From NCBI RefSeq assembly GCF_009846885.1, contig NZ_WUWM01000010.1, positions 124,001-188,000 on the forward strand: 64,000 nucleotides of DNA, written 5' to 3'. This document shows positions 30,325 through 38,998 of the stretch, in pieces; the stretch's first letter is position 1; each line of letters opens with the position of its first letter. The stretch is from Paenibacillus puerhi (GTDB lineage Bacteria; Bacillota; Bacilli; Paenibacillales; NBRC-103111). The position numbers and the translations under genes were made by a program. The notes beneath the pieces were generated by a model. The model was not told the DNA's origin. It worked only from the letters and a program-made list of their open reading frames with translations, and did no database searches.

Positions 30325-31601
30325 TCCTTAGCCCCCCAGGCCTCGATAGCGGCCTGCAGTTCCGGATGTCCATCCGCCGCGTAGGCACGCAGAGGAGACC
30401 CGATCAGGCAGGCCTCGATCGCCTGACGGAAAGCACGCCCGCCTGCTGCCGCGCCCTGCGGATGACCGTGTACGCCGCCACCGGCATTCACGACGACATC
30501 CCGGCCGAAGTCGCGCAGAATCCAGGGCACAAGTCCCGGATGGATGCCTGCGGAGGGGACGGGGAAGCTCGTTGCCAGCCCGAGCGGCTGCTCCGCCGAA
30601 GCGCCGAGCGAATAATCCGCCGCCTGCTTCGTGAGCAGAGCGTCCTTGATCGCCATATTTTCTTCAAGCGGCATAACGACCGAGCCGTAAGGAGAAGGGA
30701 AGAGCACCAGATCCGCACCGGCAAGCCTCATCAGCTTGCCGAGCAGCACATTCGCCGAGATGCCGTGATAGGCGGACGGGTAATAGGCGCCTGCCAGCGC
30801 AGGATGCGCCATAATCGGCACGCTTACGTCGGGATGGCGGCTAAGTTCGCTGAGTGCATCGAAGCCGTAGGCCAGCACATTGAACAGCAGCGCGTTGGCG
30901 CCTGCTCCGATAGCCCGCTTGGCTTGCTCGACAAGGCCGAAGGTCGGTCCGGTCAGATTGGCGGCATACAGCAGCTTTTGTCCAGTCTCGCTTCCGGCTT
31001 GGGCCGCAGCCTGCATGCACGCTTCTACACGGCGCTCGATAGGCGTCAACGGATTTTCGAACAAGATCTCGTCATCCTTGATCAGATCGACGCCGCCCAG
31101 CGCTTGCTGGTAGAACTGCTCGCGCAGGGCGGAAAGGTCGTGGCCGATGACGGACTTGAAAATGCTCATCAGCAGCGGGCGCTCGTGGACGCCGAGCAGC
31201 TCGCGAACGCCGGACAGTCCAAAGCGCGGTCCGGGGAATGCGGACAAAAAGCCATCCGAGAACGAGAGGTCGATCAGCTTGATTCGCCCATCCATGGACA
31301 GCTTGCCGAATACGGTAACGAGCAGCGCGGGAATATCCCGGCTGAAGTTGACGTCCGGGTAGGCAATCCGGATATCGGCGTAGCGTTCGCCGGGTCCGAC
31401 GCCCGCCGGCTCGTGGATGCTAACGTCGACGACTTGCCCAAGATGCTTCTCCATCTCGGTCTTGCGCGCTTCGGGCAGGTCGGTCCAGCTGCCGACCGTC
31501 AGGCCGACAGCGATACCGAGCGCCTTCTTCTGAAAGTCGGCTTTATCGTCATAAGAGCGGTAAGTTGCTACGCAATACGATTGATAAGAGGTTACACTCA
31601 A
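30321..31601 (-). CDS. mtnW: 2,3-diketo-5-methylthiopentyl-1-phosphate enolase (RuBisCO-like protein)
   Basis: A 426-residue form IV RuBisCO-like enolase of methionine salvage. The site equivalent to the carbamylated lysine is GGVDLIKDDE (Lys near 175); other matches to Bacillus MtnW include GLTVGSWTDLP, YPDVNFSRDIPALL, PGPRFGLSGVRELLG and NAGGGVHGHPQGAAAGGRAFR. I choose TTG 31601, eight bases after AAAGGTGG; GTG 31613 overlaps the ribosome site. It begins 19 bases after proC. Confidence 0.94.
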   Translation of the reverse strand: MSVTSYQSYCVATYRSYDDKADFQKKALGIAVGLTVGSWTDLPEARKTEMEKHLGQVVDVSIHEPAGVGPGERYADIRIAYPDVNFSRDIPALLVTVFGKLSMDGRIKLIDLSFSDGFLSAFPGPRFGLSGVRELLGVHERPLLMSIFKSVIGHDLSALREQFYQQALGGVDLIKDDEILFENPLTPIERRVEACMQAAAQAGSETGQKLLYAANLTGPTFGLVEQAKRAIGAGANALLFNVLAYGFDALSELSRHPDVSVPIMAHPALAGAYYPSAYHGISANVLLGKLMRLAGADLVLFPSPYGSVVMPLEENMAIKDALLTKQAADYSLGASAEQPLGLATSFPVPSAGIHPGLVPWILRDFGRDVVVNAGGGVHGHPQGAAAGGRAFRQAIEACLIGSPLRAYAADGHPELQAAIEAWGAKE

Positions 31602-31620
31602 AGCGGAATCCACCTTTGCT

Positions 31621-32496
31621 TTAATCTTTTTTGTCAGGAGCGGCCGCAGATTCGCCGAGCGCCGAGCCGATCTCGGCCGCTCGGCTAGCCGAGCGAAGGA
31701 CGGCTTGCGTAACCGCTTCAGGGAAGCCTCGACCGGCCAGCAGCTCCAGGGCTGCCTGAGTCGTGCCGTTCGGCGAAGTCACCTTACGTCGCAGGTCGGA
31801 TGGGTCCTCGCCGGTCGTCTCGACCATGCGGGCAGCTCCCAGCACGGTCTGGACCGTAAGGCGCCGCGCTTCATCGCGGTCCAGGCCGCCCTGGACGCCA
31901 CCCTCGATCATTGCTTCCATCATATAGTAGATATAGGCGGGTCCACTGCCGGACAAGCCGGTGATCACATCGAGCAACGGTTCTTGGACCACGCTCACGA
32001 TACCTGTAGAACGAAACATTTGCTCTGCGATGCCGCGCTGTTCTTCCGTGACGGCGGACGAGAAGCTGAGTCCCGTCGCGCCCAGTCCGATCGTGCTGGA
32101 CGTATTGGGCATCGTCCGGGCAACGGGAATAGCTCTGTTTCCGAGAAGCCCCGACATCGTCTCGATGGAAAGCCCGGCGATCACGGACACGAGCAGCTGC
32201 CGTTCCTCCAGCATCCCTTGAAGGCTGCGAACGCCCTCAACGGCATCCTTGGGCTTGAAGGCAATGACGACGACATCGGCTTCCCGAATGGCCCGTTCCT
32301 TATCTTCCCTTTGCAGGGATTGACGTATGCCGTAAGCTTGCTCAAGCTCCTGCAAACGGATGGCGTTGGAGCGGTTGGTTACAAAAATCTGCTCGGGACG
32401 CATGCCGCCTTGATCGATCAGGCCGCGGATAACCGCTTCGGCCATGGAGCCTGCGCCAATAAAGGCAATGTTCAGGGATGACCAGGTAGTGGACAT
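31621..32496 (-). CDS. proC: pyrroline-5-carboxylate reductase
   Basis: A 291-residue NADPH enzyme, the last step of proline synthesis. The Rossmann motif is FIGAGSMAEAVI; the C-terminal dimer domain carries DVITGLSGSGPAYIYYMMEAM and RRKVTSPNGTTQAAL. The open frame extends upstream, but ATG 32496 behind AAAGGAG gives the family N-terminus. It lies 43 bases after proA and directly before mtnW, joining proline synthesis and methionine salvage in one transcript. Confidence 0.94.
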   Translation of the reverse strand: MSTTWSSLNIAFIGAGSMAEAVIRGLIDQGGMRPEQIFVTNRSNAIRLQELEQAYGIRQSLQREDKERAIREADVVVIAFKPKDAVEGVRSLQGMLEERQLLVSVIAGLSIETMSGLLGNRAIPVARTMPNTSSTIGLGATGLSFSSAVTEEQRGIAEQMFRSTGIVSVVQEPLLDVITGLSGSGPAYIYYMMEAMIEGGVQGGLDRDEARRLTVQTVLGAARMVETTGEDPSDLRRKVTSPNGTTQAALELLAGRGFPEAVTQAVLRSASRAAEIGSALGESAAAPDKKD

Positions 32497-32539
32497 GAGG
32501 GCACAGCTCCTTTGATTTTGATTTCGCTGAGCAAAGCGG

Positions 32540-33829
32540 TCAGCCGCGGATTTGACCGCTGCCGACAATAACGTACTTGGTGGAGGTCAAAGCGGGAAGT
32601 CCCATCGGTCCGCGCACATGCAGCTTCTGGGTACTGATGCCGATCTCGGCGCCGAAGCCGAATTCGAAGCCGTCGGTAAACCGGGTGGACGCATTATGAT
32701 AGACGGCGGCCGCATCGATCTCGTTCAGGAAACGGACGGCGTTCACCTCATCCTCGGTCACGATGCATTCGGAATGCTTGGTACCGTGGTCGGCGATATG
32801 CTGCAGCGCTTCCTCGATGTTGTTCACCAATCTGATGTTAAGGATATAGTCGTTGTACTCGGCGTCCCACTCCGGGGCGGCTGCTTGGCTTATGGCAGGA
32901 ATCAGCTCCCTGACAGCGGCATCGCCGCGGAGCTCGACATTTTGCTGGACGAACTGCTCGGCGATGACCGGCAGATGGAGGGCGGCAAAATCGCGATGAA
33001 CCAGAAGCGTCTCCATCGAATTGCAGACGGAAGGCCGCTGCACCTTGGCGTTGATGGCGATGCGCAGCGCCATATCCGGGTCAGCGCTGGCATCGACGAA
33101 CGTGTGGCAGATCCCTGCCCCGGTCTCGATAACGGGTACGGATGCATTTCTGACGACGTTCTGGATAAGCGAGGCGCCTCCGCGCGGAATCAGGACATCA
33201 AGCAGGCCGTTCAGCTTCAGCATCTCATCGGCAGAGGAACGGCTTGGGTCCAGGATGAGCTGAAGTGCATCGGCGGGCATTTCGGTCTTCGCGAGCGCTT
33301 CGTGCAGCACCTCGATGATACGCCGGTTCGACTCCAGCGCTGCCGAGCCGCCGCGCAGGACGACGGCATTGCCTGTCTTCAGGCAAAGGCCCGCCGCGTC
33401 GACAGTCACATTCGGACGCGCCTCATAGATCATGCCGATCACGCCCAGCGGCACCCTAACCTTGCGGATGGAAAGTCCGTTCGGGCGCTCAAAGCTCTCC
33501 AATTCCTCCCCCACAGGATCGGGCAGCAAGGCTACCTCGCGGAGACCTTCGGCCATTGCTGCGACCCGCGTTTCATTCAGGGCAATCCGGTCCAGCAGGG
33601 ATGCGCTGGTGCCGTTTTCGCGTCCGCGGTGGAGATCCTGGGCGTTAGCCGTGATGATAGAGGAAGTCTCCTCAACCAAGGCGTCAGCCATTAGCTGCAG
33701 CGCCTGATTTTTTTGCTCGGTGCTGAGCAGGGCGAGCCGGGGAGCGGCAGCCTTGGCCAGCCAGGCCTTGCGGAAGACCTCGGATACTTGCTCGGATGAC
33801 GATAGGGTATCGATGATGCTTTGAGACAT
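32540..33829 (-). CDS. proA: gamma-glutamyl phosphate reductase
   Basis: A 429-residue ALDH-superfamily enzyme that reduces gamma-glutamyl phosphate to glutamate-5-semialdehyde. The catalytic Cys lies near residue 269 in the RPSVCNSMETLL motif. VRVPLGVIGMIYEARPNVTVDA and GNAVVLRGGSAA are specific to ProA. It follows proB after 37 bases and precedes proC. Confidence 0.96.
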   Translation of the reverse strand: MSQSIIDTLSSSEQVSEVFRKAWLAKAAAPRLALLSTEQKNQALQLMADALVEETSSIITANAQDLHRGRENGTSASLLDRIALNETRVAAMAEGLREVALLPDPVGEELESFERPNGLSIRKVRVPLGVIGMIYEARPNVTVDAAGLCLKTGNAVVLRGGSAALESNRRIIEVLHEALAKTEMPADALQLILDPSRSSADEMLKLNGLLDVLIPRGGASLIQNVVRNASVPVIETGAGICHTFVDASADPDMALRIAINAKVQRPSVCNSMETLLVHRDFAALHLPVIAEQFVQQNVELRGDAAVRELIPAISQAAAPEWDAEYNDYILNIRLVNNIEEALQHIADHGTKHSECIVTEDEVNAVRFLNEIDAAAVYHNASTRFTDGFEFGFGAEIGISTQKLHVRGPMGLPALTSTKYVIVGSGQIRG

Positions 33830-33866
33830 AGGGATGACCTCCTTCTAATGGGTCCGGCATTCGGTA

Positions 33867-35000
33867 TTAGGACGTGGCGCTGTCCTTAACCTTGCCGGCT
33901 GTCGTTAATGTGATCCATTCGTCGCGATGGATAACTTCCATTCGCTGAACCTCGATTCGCTTCTGCACCTCATCGGTGCTTAATCCCGCCACCGCTTGCA
34001 GCTGCCAGGATGCGTAGTTGACAACGCCTCGCCCGATGGTCCGCTGCGAGGCGTTGACCACCTCAATCACGTCGCCGGGGTGGAAATCGCCGGCTACCTC
34101 GCGGACCCCTGCCGGCAGCAGGCTCCGGCCGCCGGCTACAAGCGCTTGCTCGGCTCCTTCGTCTACGACTACGGTGCCTTGCGGCTGAGAGTGAAAGCCG
34201 AGCCACTGCTTTTTCATCGGCAGGCTGTGAGCGGTTGTATCGAAGTAAGTGCCTTTTCCATCGCCATCGACGGCAAGAGCGGTATCGCCGGGACTGGTCA
34301 CGCGGCCGATAAATAACGGAATGCCGCCGCGCATCGCGATGCGTGCCGCTTCCAGCTTGGAACGCATGCCGCCGGTGCCGACCGAGGAACCGGAGCCTCC
34401 GGCGAGCTGGTACAGATCCTCATCGATCTCGGTAACCCGATCGATCCGGCGGGCGCTTGCGTCGCTGCGCGGATCGCCGGTATAAAGCCCGTCGATATCC
34501 GTGATGATGACGAGCTTCTGTGCCCGGACCAGGTTGGCAACTAGCGCCGACAACGTATCGTTATCGCCGAATTTCAGCTCGTCGACCGATACGGTGTCAT
34601 TCTCGTTGATGATGGGGACCATGCCGCGCCGGAGCAGCTCCTCCAGCGTCATCTGGGCATTATGGATCCGTTTGCGGCTGACGAAGTCGGAGCGAGTAAG
34701 CAGAATTTGTCCGACCCCGATGCCATGGCGGCCGAATGCTTCATGGTAGGCTTGCATCAGCAGCGCCTGTCCGACCGAGGCCGAGGCTTGCTTCTCATGA
34801 AGCTGCTTGGGACGAGAAGGATAGCCAAGCTCCCGAAAGCCCGCGGCGACAGCCCCCGAGGTTACCAGCAGCACGGGATACCCGCGGCGGTGCAGGGAAG
34901 CGAGCTCGGTGGCGAAAAAATCGATTTGTTGCCGGTTGAGGCCGCCTTCGCTGGAAGTTAGCGAGCTGCTCCCGATTTTGATTACGATCGCTTGCTGCAT
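33867..35000 (-). CDS. proB: glutamate 5-kinase
   Basis: A 377-residue enzyme phosphorylating glutamate for proline synthesis. The amino-acid kinase domain shows IVIKIGSSSLT, VTSGAVAAGFRELG, INENDTVSVDELKFGDND and GGMRSKLEAARIA; the last 90 residues are a PUA domain (LLPAGVREVAGDFHPGDVIEV). The ATG has only a weak AGAGAGAAG site, with a GTG nine bases upstream as an alternative. A proline T-box leader precedes it. Confidence 0.95.
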   Translation of the reverse strand: MQQAIVIKIGSSSLTSSEGGLNRQQIDFFATELASLHRRGYPVLLVTSGAVAAGFRELGYPSRPKQLHEKQASASVGQALLMQAYHEAFGRHGIGVGQILLTRSDFVSRKRIHNAQMTLEELLRRGMVPIINENDTVSVDELKFGDNDTLSALVANLVRAQKLVIITDIDGLYTGDPRSDASARRIDRVTEIDEDLYQLAGGSGSSVGTGGMRSKLEAARIAMRGGIPLFIGRVTSPGDTALAVDGDGKGTYFDTTAHSLPMKKQWLGFHSQPQGTVVVDEGAEQALVAGGRSLLPAGVREVAGDFHPGDVIEVVNASQRTIGRGVVNYASWQLQAVAGLSTDEVQKRIEVQRMEVIHRDEWITLTTAGKVKDSATS

Positions 35001-35082
35001 AGAAATCACACTTCTCTCTTCTGTACGATGTAGAACTAGGCGCATGAAGGAGGCGGGTCCTGGGACGATTGCCTTGAAACAT

Positions 35083-35319
35083 GAAAAAGGCCCCGTCCAT
35101 GAAGGACGAAAGCCTGTAACTTCCGCGGTACCACCTTGCTTGATGACATCCGTCATCCGTCTTTAAGTCCCTCATAACGGCAGGGAATGCCGTCCAACTC
35201 TTCGCTGGCCGTTCAGGGGCGGGTTCGGATAGTCTTCACGGTAAATTCTCGCAGCCGGTGGAATTTACTCTCTGATCGTGCAGGGGCTTTCCTACTATTC
35301 CCTTCATTACGTTTTCTAT
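35083..35319 (-). ncRNA. T-box leader (proline) of proBAC-mtnWXB
   Basis: On the minus strand the T-box AAGGTGGTACCGCGG spans about 35138-35123. A terminator stem (GGCTTTCGTCC against GGACGGGGCC) with a T run follows near 35116-35083. The specifier region reads CCGAA then CCC GCC; by alignment with the ileS leader of this window (GAA, one base, codon) the specifier is CCG, or CCC if shifted by one; both are proline codons. Uncharged tRNA-Pro should permit read-through. It accounts for most of the gene-free stretch 35001-35391. Confidence 0.88.
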
Positions 35320-35325
35320 TTTCTA

Positions 35326-35355
35326 AGGATATCATGGGATTGAGCGGTTTGTAAA
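35326..35355 (-). promoter_or_regulatory. SigA promoter of the proB T-box transcript
   Basis: TTTACA (35355-35350) and TATCCT (35331-35326) on the minus strand, spacer 18 bp, about 10 bases before the first recognisable T-box leader sequence. Confidence 0.6.
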
Positions 35356-35391
35356 GGCGGACAGCTTCTTCGTCGATCGGCGAACAGCTTC

Positions 35392-36594
35392 CTAGAACAG
35401 ACCCAGCGCCTCCACCCGGCGCACCGCTTCGCGAAGACGGTCCTCCGAGCTGAGCAGGCCAAGCCGGACATAGCCCTCGCCATGCTCGCCGAAGCCGACG
35501 CCCGGAGCGACGACGATCTTCGCCTCGTTCAGCAGCAGATCGGCGAAGGACTCGGACGTGTACGCTTTGGGGACGGGCAGCCAGGTGAAGAACGAGCCCT
35601 GCGAGCGCTTGGCCTGCCAGCCGATCCGGTCAAGCTCGGTGTAGAGCGCGCTGCGCCGCGAGGCGTAGACGCTAACCAGCTCGCTCACGCAGTCCTGCGG
35701 ACCGGTGAGCGCTGTCGCTGCGGCTTCCTGGATACCGCCGAACAGGCTGCAGTAATAATGATCCTGGATCAGGTTGATCATCCGGACAATCTCGGGGTTG
35801 CCGAGGCAGAAGCCAACCCGCCACCCCGCCATATTGTAGGTTTTCGACAGCGTATAAAATTCGACCCCGACTTCCTTGGCCCCCGGCACCTGCAAAAAGC
35901 TGACGGGCTTCTGCTCTTCAAAACCGATGGCGCCATAGGCGAAATCGCTGGCTACGACGATGCCATGCTTGGCGGCGAAGCGAACCGTCTCTTCATAGAA
36001 CGGCAAGTTGGCGGAAGCGCCGGTCGGGTTGTTCGGGTAATTAATAAACATGAGCTTCGCTTTATCGACATCGCTTGACGTTAGCGAATCGTAATCCGGC
36101 AGGAAGTTATGGGATTCCTTCAGCGGCATAAAGGCCATCCGGGCTCCCGCGAGAGCAACGCCCGACCAATAGTCGGGGTAGCCCGGATCGGGTACGAGGC
36201 AGACATCCCCCGGGTTGAGCAGGCATTGGGCGATCTCGACCAGGCCGGTCTTGCCGCCGAACAGAATCGCGACTTCGCTCTCAGGATCCAGCTCGACGCC
36301 GTAGTCCTCCAGGTAGCGCTGAGCAACCGCCTGCTTCAGAAACAGGTAGCCGTTAAATGGCGGGTACTTATGGTAGAGCGGATTTTCGGCTGCCCCCTGG
36401 AGGGCTTTGACGATATGAGGCGGCGTAGGGCGGTCGGGATTTCCCTGACCCAGGTTGATGACATCGTGTCCAGCCGCGATTTGCTCGTTTGCTTTGCGCA
36501 CAAGCTTGGCAAAAAATTGGGTCGGCAGCTGCTGCAGACGGTCAGCCGGCTGCATAGGAAAGGCGCTGACGGCGCGCCCGGAAGTTGGATTCAT
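35392..36594 (-). CDS. mtnE: methionine salvage aminotransferase MtnE
   Basis: A 400-residue PLP aminotransferase that converts 4-methylthio-2-oxobutyrate to methionine, the last step of salvage. It resembles Bacillus MtnE throughout: QFFAKLVRKANE, HDVINLGQGNPDRPTP, NYPNNPTGA and the lysine site YTLSKTYNMAGWRVG (Lys251). The ATG follows GGAGTG. It reads toward the proB T-box and I see no clear terminator between them, so partial read-through is possible. mtnU diverges from it. Confidence 0.92.
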   Translation of the reverse strand: MNPTSGRAVSAFPMQPADRLQQLPTQFFAKLVRKANEQIAAGHDVINLGQGNPDRPTPPHIVKALQGAAENPLYHKYPPFNGYLFLKQAVAQRYLEDYGVELDPESEVAILFGGKTGLVEIAQCLLNPGDVCLVPDPGYPDYWSGVALAGARMAFMPLKESHNFLPDYDSLTSSDVDKAKLMFINYPNNPTGASANLPFYEETVRFAAKHGIVVASDFAYGAIGFEEQKPVSFLQVPGAKEVGVEFYTLSKTYNMAGWRVGFCLGNPEIVRMINLIQDHYYCSLFGGIQEAAATALTGPQDCVSELVSVYASRRSALYTELDRIGWQAKRSQGSFFTWLPVPKAYTSESFADLLLNEAKIVVAPGVGFGEHGEGYVRLGLLSSEDRLREAVRRVEALGLF

Positions 36595-36772
36595 GACGAT
36601 TCACTCCATTGCTAAAATTCAGTATGCTTGCAAAGCCCTTATGTCGGATAGCCTTACTGTATCATGAAAAAGGAGCACTGTATACCTGCCTGTGTTGGGG
36701 CCGGAAGGGCAGGGGCAGACCGAAACCTGGATCCCTTTGAAAGGATGAAGGACTGCCTAGCGGGAGCGAGCA

Positions 36773-36801
36773 TTGAACTTGTCGCGGGCTTCCACTATAG
36801 T
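36773..36801 (+). promoter_or_regulatory. SigA promoter of mtnU
   Basis: TTGAAC (36773-36778) and TATAGT (36796-36801), spacer 17 bp, 33 bases before the mtnU start. Confidence 0.7.
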
Positions 36802-36834
36802 ATAAAGATAACGCAAACGAAGAGGATGAGAAGA

Positions 36835-37635
36835 ATGACGCAATCGACTTGGAATGTAGCGCTGCTGCAGATGGATATCGCTATCGGAGAGCCCGAGCGC
36901 AACTACGGCAAGCTGGAAGCATTATTAAATCAATCCTTGCAGGATAACGCAAAGCCAGACGTCATCATTATGCCCGAGATGTGGAATACCGGATACGCAC
37001 TCGATCGGATTCAGGAACAGGCCGATCCGGAAGGAGAGCGGACAAAAGCGCTTCTATCTTCGTTCAGCCGGGAGCACGGAGTGAACATCCACGGCGGTTC
37101 TGTAGCGGTCAAGCGGGAAGACGGCATCTATAATACGACGTACATATTCGACAGAGAAGGACGCGAGGCCGTTTCCTATTCCAAAATCCATTTGTTCCGG
37201 CTGATGGATGAAGAGAAGTACTTGCAGAGCGGAGAAACGATCGGTCGGCTTACCTTGGACGGTATTCCTTCCGGGACGATGATCTGCTATGACATTCGCT
37301 TCCCTGAGCTATCCCGGAAGCTGGCGTTAGGCGGCGCGCAGGTGTTGTTCGTGCCGGCGGAATGGCCGCATCCACGCCTGCATCATTGGCGGACGTTACT
37401 GCAGGCCAGAGCCATCGAAAACCAGATGTTCGTGATTTCCTGCAACCGGGTCGGCATCAGCGGGACGACCGAGTTTTTCGGACACTCGATGGTGATCGAT
37501 CCTTGGGGAGAAGTACTTGCCGAGGGCGATGAGAGCGAGCAGATCGTCCGGGCCACGATCGATCTGGGGCTGGTGAGCGAGGTGCGCAAGCGCATCCCGA
37601 TCTTCGAGGACAGGCGGCCAGGATTGTACGAGTAA
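36835..37635 (+). CDS. mtnU: carbon-nitrogen hydrolase MtnU (omega-amidase)
   Basis: A 266-residue nitrilase-superfamily amidase. The Glu-Lys-Cys triad is Glu48 (IIMPEMW), Lys117 (YSKIHLF) and Cys151 (MICYDIRFPE). In Bacillus the homologue lies beside mtnE and probably hydrolyses alpha-ketoglutaramate formed when glutamine is the amino donor for MtnE. Here it is divergent from mtnE, which supports that pairing. The open frame extends 57 codons upstream, across the promoter, so ATG 36835 after AGAGG is preferred. Confidence 0.9.
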   Translation: MTQSTWNVALLQMDIAIGEPERNYGKLEALLNQSLQDNAKPDVIIMPEMWNTGYALDRIQEQADPEGERTKALLSSFSREHGVNIHGGSVAVKREDGIYNTTYIFDREGREAVSYSKIHLFRLMDEEKYLQSGETIGRLTLDGIPSGTMICYDIRFPELSRKLALGGAQVLFVPAEWPHPRLHHWRTLLQARAIENQMFVISCNRVGISGTTEFFGHSMVIDPWGEVLAEGDESEQIVRATIDLGLVSEVRKRIPIFEDRRPGLYE

Positions 37636-37746
37636 TACATCTGCAGTAGACGCTGCCGTCGTCAAGAAAGCAGAACCCTGATTAGCCCTGATTCGACAAG
37701 CCTAACTTGATATGATAATATGCTATTAAATGGCAGAAGCCTTATA

Positions 37747-37774
37747 GGCATCCAACTCCTCGGAGTAGGGTGCC
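37747..37774 (+). promoter_or_regulatory. long hairpin in the ddh leader
   Basis: GGCATCCAACTCC folds on GGAGTAGGGTGCC with a two-base loop, one mismatch and one G-T pair. No T run follows. It lies about 80 bases before ddh; it may be a leader structure or a weak terminator of mtnU transcription. Confidence 0.4.
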
Positions 37775-37855
37775 TTCCTGCCGTCCGTTGGAAGCTTACA
37801 ATACAATGTACGGATGCCTGTCGATCAAGCCTTCGTACGGAATAGGGGTATTTAC

Positions 37856-38830
37856 ATGTCCAAGTTAAAAATCGGAATCGTAGGTTATGGAAATTTGGGT
37901 CGCGGCGTAGAATCGGCTATTCAGCAAAACGCTGATATGGAGCTGGTCGCTATCTTTACGAGACGCCAGCCGGAAGGATGGACAGCGGCCGCCGAAATCG
38001 TACATATATCGGAGATTGAAAAGTATACAGAGAAAATCGATGTGATGATTTTATGCGGAGGTTCGGCCACAGACCTGCCGGAGCAGGGACCGCAGATCGC
38101 ATCTTTGTTCCATACGGTGGATAGCTTTGACCGACATGCCAAGATTCCGGAGTATTTCGAAGCTGTCGACGAAGCCGCCCGGAAAAGCGGACATGCCAGC
38201 GTGATCTCCACGGGATGGGATCCCGGACTGTTCTCCTTGAACCGGCTGCTGGCCGAAGCGGTACTGCCGGAAGGAAATGAATATACGTTCTGGGGCAAGG
38301 GTGTCAGTCAAGGGCATTCGGATGCTGTACGACGTATTCAAGGCGTGAAGAATGCGGTGCAGTATACGATTCCTAATGAAGAAGCGGTGAATAAGGTAAG
38401 AAGAGGAGAAAATCCGGTACTCGCGACAAGAGATAAGCATTTCAGAGAATGCTTCGTTGTGGCCGAGCCTGGCGAAGATCTGGCCCGCATCGAGCAAGAG
38501 ATCAAAACGATGCCTAATTATTTTGCCGATTACGATACTCAGGTGAATTTCATCAGCAGCGAGGAGCTCCAAGAGAAGCATTCCTTGATGCCTCACGGCG
38601 GACTTGTGCTTCGCAGCGGCAAAACGGGGGTTAACAGCCAACAGGTCATCGAGTTCGGTCTGAAGCTTGCAAGCAACCCGGAATTTACGGGAAGCGTCCT
38701 GGTGGCTTATGCCCGAGCTATCCACAGATACGCCAAGGAAGGCTTTGCAGGCGCAAAGACCGTTTTGGATATTCCATTTGGCTACCTGTCGCCCAAGTCC
38801 GCTGAACAGCTTAGACGCGAGCTTCTGTAA
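37856..38830 (+). CDS. ddh: meso-diaminopimelate D-dehydrogenase
   Basis: A 324-residue NADPH enzyme that aminates tetrahydrodipicolinate directly to meso-DAP. The Rossmann motif GIVGYGNLGRGVES is at the N-terminus. FTRRQPEGW, CGGSATDLPEQGP, DSFDRHAKIPEYFEAVDE, ISTGWDPGLFSLNR and KGVSQGHSDAVRRI are strongly characteristic. ATG 37856 gives the usual length; the ribosome site AGGGG is modest. The window also holds dapH, patA and dapL, so this organism can make meso-DAP by two routes. Confidence 0.95.
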   Translation: MSKLKIGIVGYGNLGRGVESAIQQNADMELVAIFTRRQPEGWTAAAEIVHISEIEKYTEKIDVMILCGGSATDLPEQGPQIASLFHTVDSFDRHAKIPEYFEAVDEAARKSGHASVISTGWDPGLFSLNRLLAEAVLPEGNEYTFWGKGVSQGHSDAVRRIQGVKNAVQYTIPNEEAVNKVRRGENPVLATRDKHFRECFVVAEPGEDLARIEQEIKTMPNYFADYDTQVNFISSEELQEKHSLMPHGGLVLRSGKTGVNSQQVIEFGLKLASNPEFTGSVLVAYARAIHRYAKEGFAGAKTVLDIPFGYLSPKSAEQLRRELL

Positions 38831-38915
38831 AGTTTGATACCAAAGAGGACGTTGCGCTTCGGATAAGAAGTCGCTTTGACCCAGCAGGAACGGGCTTCGT
38901 CCCGTACCTGGAATC

Positions 38916-38950
38916 AGTAACCCGACCGGCAGAACTCCGGTCGGGTTACT
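38916..38950. terminator. 14-bp perfect hairpin between ddh and the hydrolase-SAVED gene
   Basis: AGTAACCCGACCGG (38916-38929) and its exact complement (38937-38950) flank a seven-base loop. There is no T run on either strand. A smaller ACGGG/CCCGT hairpin precedes it at 38890-38905. It separates convergent genes and probably terminates both. Confidence 0.6.
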
Positions 38951-38998
38951 GGCATTGCGGCTAAAGCGGCGGCTTTCGCGGATCGGTCTTCAGTCAGA

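Noticed and set aside
35392..36834. SAM (S-box) riboswitch for mtnE, mtnU or mtnW
   Set aside because: I looked for the S-box core and terminator in the mtnE-mtnU gap and before mtnW and found none.
37640..37855. Lysine riboswitch before ddh
   Set aside because: The length and conserved L-box core sequences are not present; only one hairpin is visible.
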